Assembly (NCBI GenBank): GCA_050014815.1
Contig: JBEKCP010000027.1
Location: 1 to 22,213, forward strand
Length of the DNA: 22,213 nt
Origin: JBEKCP01 sp050014815
Lineage (GTDB): Bacteria; Planctomycetota; Planctomycetia; Pirellulales; Thermoguttaceae
Direction: 5' to 3'
The notes beneath the pieces are model-generated. The model had not been told where the DNA came from. It was given only the letters and a program-made list of their open reading frames with translations, and did not search any database. The position numbers were made by a program, and so were the translations under genes. Position 1 is the stretch's first letter, and each line of letters opens with the position of its first letter. Positions 1 to 5,975 of this stretch are shown piece by piece.

Positions 1-443
1 GATGCTCGCGGGGGCGACTTTTTTTACAACTCAGGGTTGGCATCGCCCCGGCGGGGCGGCCGCCGGCCCTCCAGGCCCAGTAGGTGCGGCTGCATCGGCG
101 GCGAGGTGACTTCCAGTGACCTCGGCTCTGGCAGCGGCTTCTGGGGGCCGTTTGTCGCACGTTTCCCCGGGAAGTCTGGGAACTCAGCCCGAGAACTTCA
201 TAAGTGCCGTGCCTCTCGGCGGTTATGTGCATTTGGCAGCGTTCTCGCCTCAGAACCGAAAACACGGGGAAAACCGCTGAAAATCGGCGGTGACGGGTGT
301 CCGTGACACCTGGGCGGCCACGGCCAGCGGGAGCAGGCTGTGCTCATCGTGATCCCACCGGGGCTATCCCAATATTGCAGCAGATGGAGACCGCCTGTAT
401 CGTCAAGTGGTCGGGCCCACTGTGACAATATACACTTGGGCCG
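1..443. other. Gene-poor leader region upstream of the operon
   Basis: No open frame here resembles a known protein; the frames present are arginine/serine/glycine-rich, as random frames in G+C-rich DNA often are. Small structures are visible. CGCCCC and GGGGCG flank a GGC loop near position 50, and GGTGTC (296-301) is repeated inverted as GACACC (305-310) around CGT. A run of seven T lies near position 20, before the first hairpin rather than after it, so this is not a normal plus-strand terminator. The region probably separates the operon from whatever lies to the left. Confidence 0.5.
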
Positions 444-467
444 TTGACAAATATCATTGATTGTCAA
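423..467. promoter_or_regulatory. Probable operator: inverted repeat and direct repeat over the promoter
   Basis: TTGACAA (444-450) is repeated inverted as TTGTCAA (461-467), separated by 10 nt, so the arms fill the -35 box and most of the spacer. TGACAA also occurs at 423-428, exactly 22 bp (about two helical turns) before the copy at 445-450. DeoR-family repressors bind short repeats of this kind and often control their own gene. That the regulator encoded at 508 binds here is inference from position. Confidence 0.5.
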
Positions 468-473
468 TATAAT
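444..473 (+). promoter_or_regulatory. Sigma70-type promoter of the DeoR-aldolase-dehydrogenase operon
   Basis: TTGACA at 444-449 and TATAAT at 468-473 both match the housekeeping consensus exactly, with an 18-nt spacer. Transcription would start near 480, leaving a leader of about 28 nt before the ATG at 508. This rules against the in-frame TTG at 457 as the regulator's start, because it would lie upstream of the transcript. All genes from 508 to the MFS fragment follow on the same strand with short gaps, so this could drive the whole set. Confidence 0.75.
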
Positions 474-507
474 CACGGAATCCCAAGGAAACCAGCGGTT
501 AATCCTG

Positions 508-1320
508 ATGAATCAGACCGATCGGCAAGCAGCGATTATCAAGCAACTCGACTCTGCCGGGGCGTGTTCCTACCAGGATCTGGCCGCGTTGTTCGGCGTC
601 TCGGAGATGACCATCCGGCGCGACGCCGACAAACTCGTCCAGCAGAGGAGTGTGATCAAGACATTGGGCGGTCTGCAGACGGCGCACGCCCCCGGGCACC
701 TCTATGAATCGGCCGTCCAGCAGCGGTTGCCGCTTCACCGGCGGGAGAAGGAACTGATTGCGGTCGAAGCGGTCCGACAGATCAAGCCTCCCCTTACGGT
801 ATTCCTGGACGGTAGCACAACCTGCCTCGTCCTGGCGAGACACCTGTGCAGAGAACCGCCGGGAATGACGGTTGTGACCCATTCCGGGCTGGTATGCCTG
901 GAGTTCGGGCCGGCTCCGGGCCACACGGTTCTGAGCTTGGGCGGGCAGTTCGACCCGGCCAGTGCGTGCTTCGTCGGCCCCGCAGCAGAAGAATCGGCGC
1001 GGCGGTTCTTCGTCGACATCGCGTTTCTCTCGACCAAAGGCTTCTTGCCAAAGGAGGGCACCTTTGAGTCGTCGATCGCCACCTTCCGCATCAAACAACT
1101 CATTGCCGAGCAGGCCGATCGAGTGGTGCTTCTAGCGGACCACTCGAAGTTTGGGCAACGCGCGCTCTGCAAAGTGTTGGACATCGAGCAGATTGACGAG
1201 GTCATTACGGATCAGCCTCCCGTGCCCGCTGATCTGGCAGTGTTGCAGGACCGCGGCGTGGACGTGCGGATCGCCGCAGAGATGCGCCCGGCAGAGGAGG
1301 ATGCCTGCCATGCCACTTGA
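508..1320 (+). CDS. DeoR-family transcriptional regulator
   Basis: A 270-residue protein of normal DeoR-family length. An N-terminal winged helix-turn-helix spans about residues 5-58, with a recognition helix reading VSEMTIRRDADKL. A C-terminal DeoR sensor domain of the sugar-phosphate isomerase-like fold follows, with the effector-site segment FLDGSTT and the late motif ADHSKFG. The usual linker motif ending in HGG reads KTLGGL here. Such proteins normally repress sugar catabolic operons and are released by a phosphorylated sugar intermediate. The ATG at 508 is chosen because it gives the standard DeoR N-terminus and lies just downstream of the promoter; the purine stretch AAGGAA at 485-490 is a rather distant ribosome site. 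The gene overlaps the aldolase by 11 bp, implying translational coupling. The effector is unknown, but a product or substrate of the adjacent kinase or aldolase is the natural guess. Confidence 0.9.
   Translation: MNQTDRQAAIIKQLDSAGACSYQDLAALFGVSEMTIRRDADKLVQQRSVIKTLGGLQTAHAPGHLYESAVQQRLPLHRREKELIAVEAVRQIKPPLTVFLDGSTTCLVLARHLCREPPGMTVVTHSGLVCLEFGPAPGHTVLSLGGQFDPASACFVGPAAEESARRFFVDIAFLSTKGFLPKEGTFESSIATFRIKQLIAEQADRVVLLADHSKFGQRALCKVLDIEQIDEVITDQPPVPADLAVLQDRGVDVRIAAEMRPAEEDACHAT
1295..1300 (+). promoter_or_regulatory. Ribosome binding site deciding the aldolase start
   Basis: AGGAGG lies inside the end of the regulator gene. An ATG at 1301 touches it with no spacing, while the ATG at 1310 sits at a 9-nt spacing. 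The second is therefore taken as the aldolase start. Confidence 0.7.
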
Positions 1321-2197
1321 ACCGGCTGCCCAGCTCCTGACGCATGCGAGGCGGAATCGCTTCGCCGTGGGCTACTTCGAGTCGTGGGACGTGGCATCGC
1401 TGGAAGGCGTGATCGACGCGGCCGAGCAAGTCCGCGCTCCGATCATCATCGGCTTCAACGGGGAGTTTCTGTCGCGAGGCGACCGATGTCCGCCCGTGCG
1501 GCTCGATTGGTACGGCACCCTGGCGCGGGCGGCCGCCGAATCGGCCAAGGTTCCGTGTGCAGCCATGTTCAATGAATGTCCGCTGGACGGTTGGGTGGAA
1601 CACGCCACGCGTGCCGGATTCAATCTGGTCATGCTGGCGGACGCCGCGGCCAGCTATGGCGACCTCGCGCGACGAGTGACGGAACTGGTGGACATCGCGC
1701 ATCCGCGAGGCGTGGCGGTGGAAGCGGAACTGGGCCTGCTGCCGTCCGGTACAGGAGACCACGGCGACGCGGCAGGCTCCCTCACCGATCCGGAGCTTGC
1801 GGCGGCCTTCGTGCGGGAAACGGGCGTGGACGCACTGGCCATCAGCGCCGGCAACGTGCATGTGCTGCTGGACGGCCAGCGCGAACTCGATCTGCCGCAT
1901 CTCGCCGCCATCGCTCAGCAGGTGGACGTTCCGTTGGTCCTTCACGGTGGCAGCGGCATCGAGCCGAACTCCCTGGGCAAGGCCATCGGCCTGGGGGTGG
2001 CCAAGGTCAACTACGGGACGTACCTGAAACAGCGATGCTTGGCCGCGTGGCGGCGGGCGCTCGCCGCCGCGCAGACGACTCCGCATCAGACACTGGGCAA
2101 CGGCGGCGAAGCCGACTTGATAGTCATCGGCCGGCGGGCCGTACGCGAGGCAGTGCTTCAACGCATCGGGGCCTTGGGCTGCTGTGGGAGGGCCTAG
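1310..2197 (+). CDS. Class II ketose-bisphosphate aldolase-like protein with altered active-site motif
   Basis: A 295-residue protein of the class II fructose/tagatose-bisphosphate aldolase fold (TIM barrel), close to the usual length of about 285. Family landmarks are the strand VAVEAELG (about 135-142), a histidine at 184 in SAGNVHV where GatY has GTAHG, VLHGGSG at 210-216 and the phosphate-site segment KVNYGTYLK. Family members use a divalent metal to cleave a ketose bisphosphate to dihydroxyacetone phosphate and an aldehyde. The segment carrying the catalytic Asp and a metal-binding His (LDH in GatY) reads FNE here, residues 87-89. The N-terminal FNIHN-type motif is likewise replaced by YFESWD. 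The rest aligns smoothly, so this looks like a divergent subfamily rather than decay, and the chemistry may differ. It sits between the regulator and a sugar kinase, 2 nt from the latter. Confidence 0.8.
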   Translation: MPLEPAAQLLTHARRNRFAVGYFESWDVASLEGVIDAAEQVRAPIIIGFNGEFLSRGDRCPPVRLDWYGTLARAAAESAKVPCAAMFNECPLDGWVEHATRAGFNLVMLADAAASYGDLARRVTELVDIAHPRGVAVEAELGLLPSGTGDHGDAAGSLTDPELAAAFVRETGVDALAISAGNVHVLLDGQRELDLPHLAAIAQQVDVPLVLHGGSGIEPNSLGKAIGLGVAKVNYGTYLKQRCLAAWRRALAAAQTTPHQTLGNGGEADLIVIGRRAVREAVLQRIGALGCCGRA

Positions 2198-2199
2198 CA

Positions 2200-2778
2200 A
2201 TGGCACAAGTGGGATGTGCAGGAATCCTGGTGGCCGATACCTTCTGTGGGCCGATGAATCGCTTGCCGCTGGCTGGCGAGTTATTGGCGATCGATCGCAT
2301 GCCGTCCATGGCGGGCGGCTGCGCAGCCAACGTGGCCATCGATCTCGCCAAGCAGGGGATTGCCTCGGAGGTTTGCGGTTGTGTCGGCGCCGACCCGGAC
2401 GCCGAAGTGCTTCTCAAGAACCTGCAAACGGAGCAGCAGATATCGCGGTTGTTCGATTGCGGCGTGGGAACGGTCGTCATCACCCACGGCAGCGAGGGAT
2501 CGGTGGCTGCGCAAGGCCGGCAGCGATGGCGAGCCGAGACGTACCGCGTGAACAGCATCGACCCCTCCGGGTCCGGCGATGCTTTCGCCGCCGGGGTGAT
2601 CGCCGGCATCCTCCGCCGCTGGGACATGGCTGCAACGCTGCGTTATGCCGCCGCATTGGGTGCATCGGCGACTACGGCGATCGGTACGACCGATGGAGTG
2701 TTCGATTCCGAGCAGGCCGCGGCGTACGTGGGCCAACACGACTTGCACGTCGCTCGTTCGGAACGGGAGGAAGTCTGA
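2200..2778 (+). pseudogene. PfkB-family carbohydrate kinase with internal deletion
   Basis: The frame encodes 192 residues, against about 300 for PfkB/ribokinase proteins. The N-terminal part (1-78) is normal, with the substrate-side signature GGCAANVA (39-46) and CVGADPDAEVLLKNL. The C-terminal part (about 82-192) resumes at CGVGTVVITHGSEGS and includes the ATP/anion-hole signature DPSGSGDAFAAG (121-132), where D127 would be the catalytic base. The roughly 100-130 residues that normally lie between them, forming the sheet and much of the sugar-binding cleft, are absent, with the join near 2428-2445. The join is in frame. GGGAGGG at 2186-2192 gives a good ribosome site for the ATG at 2200. 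The protein is probably inactive unless the gap is an assembly error; an intact version would supply the phosphorylated substrate of the aldolase. Confidence 0.75.
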
Positions 2779-2779
2779 G

Positions 2780-3844
2780 ATGCGATTTGAAATGAAGATG
2801 CCGGACCTTGCAACGACCGAGTCCGAGATCCGCATCGTCCGGTGGCTCGTCCAACCGGGCCAAAAGGTCGATCGCGGCCGGCCGCTGGTGGAGGTCGAAA
2901 CCGACAAGGCAACGATGGAAGTCGAATCCGTGGCCAGCGGCGTCTTGACGGAGGTGCGTGCCCAGGTGGATGACGAGGTGTTGGTGGGACAGGTGATCGG
3001 CGTGCTGGAAGTCGAAGGCCCGCCGCCGGAAGCCGCCTGTGTCGAACCTTCGAGCGATTCGGCGGCCGTAGCGTCCGCGGCCGTGTTGCCTACTGCAGTC
3101 GCGGCAACCGCTCTGCCGGCCCCGGTCGCGGGTCGTGCATGCGGCATGTTTGCCCGCAACCGGACGGCGGCTGCCACTCCGGCCGCGCCCGGCGCCGGCG
3201 TTGCGCTCAGCGTCGCCCAGCGCACCGCGGCCAGGCGGTTGCAGGAGAGCAAGCAGACCGTCCCGCACTTCTATCTCCAGACCAGTGCCAACGCTTCGGC
3301 CATGGTGGCGCGCCGCCAGGCCGCCGAACCCGTCAAGCCGGCATGGGACGCGTTCTTCGTGCTTGCCGTTGCGAGGGCCATCGGCCGGTTCGACCGGTTC
3401 CAGTGCCGTTTCGACAGTGAGCGATTGGCGCCGGCCGGGTGCGACGCGATCGGCGTAGCGATCGATCTGGACGGCGAGTTGTACGTGGTTCCGGTTGCTT
3501 CGCCGGCCACCAAGACCGTGGAGAACATCTCGGACGAGATTCGCCGCGGCGTGGAGTGGCTGCAAAGCGGCGATCCGGAGGCCCGGCGAATCCGCCCGGC
3601 CCTCATGACGGTGACCAACCTCGGCGTCTGCAACGTCGAGAGCTTCATTCCCATCATCAATCCGCCGGAGGCGGCGATCTTGGGCGTCGGCCGAGTGATG
3701 CCCACGCCCGTGGCGCGCGACGACGGGCGGGTCGCCGTCGAGCACCGCGTGACGCTCACCTTGAGCGCGGATCACCGTATCGTCAGCGGGAAGTACGCGG
3801 GGAGTTTCCTCGGCGCGATCATCAAGGAACTGGAGTCGATGTAG
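2780..3844 (+). CDS. Dihydrolipoyl acyltransferase (E2) of a 2-oxoacid dehydrogenase complex
   Basis: A 354-residue protein. Residues 1-79 form a lipoyl domain with the lipoylation motif ETDKATMEVES (lysine 43). Residues 80-145 are an Ala/Pro-rich linker. Residues 150-354 form the catalytic chloramphenicol-acetyltransferase-like domain, beginning with SVAQRTAARRLQESKQTVPHF. E2 passes the acyl group made by E1 to coenzyme A. The active-site motif, usually DHRxxDG, reads DHRIVSG (331-337): the histidine is kept and the aspartate is serine. No peripheral subunit-binding domain is recognisable in the linker, and the protein is shorter than usual (often 400 or more). The gene starts 1 nt after the kinase stop and directly precedes both E1 genes. 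It could belong to a pyruvate, acetoin or other 2-oxo-acid complex; the sequence does not decide which. Confidence 0.85.
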   Translation: MRFEMKMPDLATTESEIRIVRWLVQPGQKVDRGRPLVEVETDKATMEVESVASGVLTEVRAQVDDEVLVGQVIGVLEVEGPPPEAACVEPSSDSAAVASAAVLPTAVAATALPAPVAGRACGMFARNRTAAATPAAPGAGVALSVAQRTAARRLQESKQTVPHFYLQTSANASAMVARRQAAEPVKPAWDAFFVLAVARAIGRFDRFQCRFDSERLAPAGCDAIGVAIDLDGELYVVPVASPATKTVENISDEIRRGVEWLQSGDPEARRIRPALMTVTNLGVCNVESFIPIINPPEAAILGVGRVMPTPVARDDGRVAVEHRVTLTLSADHRIVSGKYAGSFLGAIIKELESM

Positions 3845-3858
3845 TCAAAGGGTACAAC

Positions 3859-4863
3859 GTGAGCACAGCGCAAGAATCTTCTCAAGTTCCCACCGGGCAA
3901 TCGGCTCCGTACCAGCGGGAGTTCCTTCTCCACCTCTACGAACGTATGGCGCTGATTCGGCAATTCGAGGACGGCATCAAGTTCCTCTTCCTCGAGGGGA
4001 GCATGCCGGGCACGATCCACCAGTGCCAGGGGCAGGAGGCGACCGCCGTCGGCATGTGCTCCGCACTGCGTGGAGACGACTTCATCACCTCCACTTTCCG
4101 CGGCCACGGCCATGCGCTGGCCAAGGGGCTGAGCGTGCAAGAACTGCTCGACGAGCTTTTCGGGGCGGAAACGGGCTGCTGCCGGGGCAAGGGCGGCAGC
4201 ATGCACGTGGGGAACATGGCCAAGGGGATGGTCCCCGGTATCGCCATTGTCGGCGGGGGCATCCCGCTAGCCACCGGCATGGCGCTGGCCTTTCGGATGC
4301 AGAAGACCGACCAGATGGTGGCCTGCTTCTTCGGCGACGGCGCGGTGGCCGAGGGCGCGTTCCACGAAGGCGTCAACATGGCCGCCATCTGGAACCTGCC
4401 GGTGATCTTCGCGTGCGAGAACAACCTCTACGGGGCCAGCACGCACGTCTCCAAGGTGATGTGCGACACGCATATCGCCCGCCGGGTCGCCAGCTACGGA
4501 TTGCGCACGCAGCAACTCGATGGCAACGACGTGCTGGCCGTCTACGAAGCGGCCCAGGCCGCCGTCGCCGATTGCCGGGCAGGCCGGGGGCCCGTCTTTC
4601 TGGAAATGCTGACCTACCGGCGAACCGGGCACTCCCGGCGAGATCCTTGCCACTATCAGCCGAAGGAGGAGCGCGAGACGTGGGCCGCCCGGGATCCGAT
4701 CGAGCGCTTCGCCGACTCGCTGAGGGGCCGCGGCCTGATCGACGACGCCGGCTTGCGGGCGATCCATGCCCGCCTCGCCGCGGAGTTTCGGGTGGCCGTC
4801 GAAAAGGCCCGGCGAGCGCCGCCCCCGGCCATGGAGGAATTGACAACCGACTTGTGGGCTTGA
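3859..4863 (+). CDS. Thiamine-diphosphate 2-oxoacid dehydrogenase E1, alpha subunit
   Basis: A 334-residue protein of the normal E1 alpha length. It contains the thiamine-diphosphate/magnesium motif GDGAVAEG (159-166) closing with ENN at about 187-189. Further conserved parts are STFRGHGHALAKG and CRGKGGSMH in the cofactor region, and the phosphorylation-loop-like segment RRTGHSRRDP near residue 255. The start is GTG at 3859, preceded by AAAGGG; no ATG gives a complete N-terminus. E1 decarboxylates a 2-oxo acid and transfers the acyl group to lipoyl-E2. The sequence resembles acetoin and pyruvate dehydrogenase alpha subunits about equally by eye, so the substrate is left open. It lies 14 nt after E2 and 16 nt before E1 beta. 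Confidence 0.9.
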   Translation: MSTAQESSQVPTGQSAPYQREFLLHLYERMALIRQFEDGIKFLFLEGSMPGTIHQCQGQEATAVGMCSALRGDDFITSTFRGHGHALAKGLSVQELLDELFGAETGCCRGKGGSMHVGNMAKGMVPGIAIVGGGIPLATGMALAFRMQKTDQMVACFFGDGAVAEGAFHEGVNMAAIWNLPVIFACENNLYGASTHVSKVMCDTHIARRVASYGLRTQQLDGNDVLAVYEAAQAAVADCRAGRGPVFLEMLTYRRTGHSRRDPCHYQPKEERETWAARDPIERFADSLRGRGLIDDAGLRAIHARLAAEFRVAVEKARRAPPPAMEELTTDLWA

Positions 4864-4879
4864 ACTTTGAGGAGTGAGG

Positions 4880-5899
4880 ATGACGAAGCGTCTGGGAATT
4901 GCCGAGGCCCTCCGCGAAGCGATTGGCGAGGAAATGGAGCGCGATCCGCGCGTGTTCTGCATCGGCGAGGACATCGCGGTGCCCGGCGGGTGGGGTGGCG
5001 CGTTCACGGTCACGCTCGGCCTCGAAAAGCGGTTCCCCGACCGCATGATCAACACGCCCATCGCGGAACTGGGGTTTTTCGGCGTCGCGTGCGGTGCCGC
5101 CATGATGGGTCTGCGCCCCATCGTCGACGTTCAATACGGCGACTTCCTGCTCTTGGCGTTCGACCAGATTGTCAACAACATCGCCAAGATGCGCTACATG
5201 TCGGGCGGGCAGGTCAAGGTGCCGCTGGTCATGCGGGCCCCGGTCGGCGCCACCGGCCGCGGCAGCCAGCACGCCCAGAACGTCGAACGCTATCTGGCCG
5301 GCGTGCCGGGAATCAAGATGGTTGCGGTCTCGACCGCCTACGACGCCAAGGGAATCCTCAAGGCAGCCGTCCGCGACGACAACCCCGTGATGATCATCGA
5401 GCACAAGCTCTTGTACGGATCGAAGGGGGTGCGGGCCGAGAGCGGCGCGGTCGACGCCACCAGCGACATTCCCGACGAAGACTATGTCGTGCCACTGGGC
5501 ACGGCCGCGGTCCGCCGCGAGGGCGCCGACGTGACGATCCTCGGCTGGCTGCTGATGGCACATTACGCGATGGACGCCGCGCGACTGTTGGCCGCCGAGG
5601 GCGTCGCCGCCGAGGTGATTGATGTGCGGAGCCTGGCGCCGGTCGATTACGAAATGATCGGTGCCTCGGTGAAGAAGACGGGGCGGGTCGTCATTGTCGA
5701 GGAGGGCCCGAAGACCGGATCCGTCAGCGCGGAAATCGCCGCCAGCATTCTGGAGCGATTCGGAGAATACCTCCGCTGCCCGATTCGCCGCGTAGCATCC
5801 GCCGACGTGCCCGTGCCGTTCGCGCCGGTCCTGGAGAATGCCTACCGTCCCGATGTGCCGCGAATTGTTGCGGCGGCGCGAGACGTTATGTCCTACTGA
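4880..5899 (+). CDS. Thiamine-diphosphate 2-oxoacid dehydrogenase E1, beta subunit
   Basis: A 339-residue transketolase-like E1 beta subunit of normal length. Visible family features are the N-terminal GEDIAVPGG (29-37), INTPIAELGF with the cofactor-activating glutamate E63, VDVQYGDF, and the C-terminal domain segments DVRSLAPVDYE and IVEEGPKTGS. It pairs with E1 alpha as an alpha2-beta2 tetramer in the cytoplasm. GAGGAG at 4869-4874 sets the ATG at 4880 as the start; a GTG at 4874 in the same frame lies inside that site and is less likely. No E3 (dihydrolipoamide dehydrogenase) gene occurs in the window, so the complex must borrow one encoded elsewhere. Confidence 0.9.
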   Translation: MTKRLGIAEALREAIGEEMERDPRVFCIGEDIAVPGGWGGAFTVTLGLEKRFPDRMINTPIAELGFFGVACGAAMMGLRPIVDVQYGDFLLLAFDQIVNNIAKMRYMSGGQVKVPLVMRAPVGATGRGSQHAQNVERYLAGVPGIKMVAVSTAYDAKGILKAAVRDDNPVMIIEHKLLYGSKGVRAESGAVDATSDIPDEDYVVPLGTAAVRREGADVTILGWLLMAHYAMDAARLLAAEGVAAEVIDVRSLAPVDYEMIGASVKKTGRVVIVEEGPKTGSVSAEIAASILERFGEYLRCPIRRVASADVPVPFAPVLENAYRPDVPRIVAAARDVMSY

Positions 5900-5975
5900 G
5901 CATCGATCGACTTCAGGCTCGCCGTAAATGGCTGAACCCATGTCAAACAAGAAGAAAGAAGGCCCTCAGGTGGCG

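Noticed and set aside
36..64. Strong G+C hairpin near position 50 as a terminator for an upstream gene
   Set aside because: The T-run lies before the hairpin on the plus strand, and no T-run follows it on either strand.
198..476. Minus-strand open frame of 92 codons in the left gene-poor region
   Set aside because: No ribosome site, no family resemblance, composition as expected for random frames in G+C-rich DNA, and it runs back through the operon promoter.
457..507. TTG at 457 as an upstream start for the DeoR regulator
   Set aside because: It would lie upstream of the predicted transcription start, overlaps the -10 region and adds 17 residues not typical of the family.
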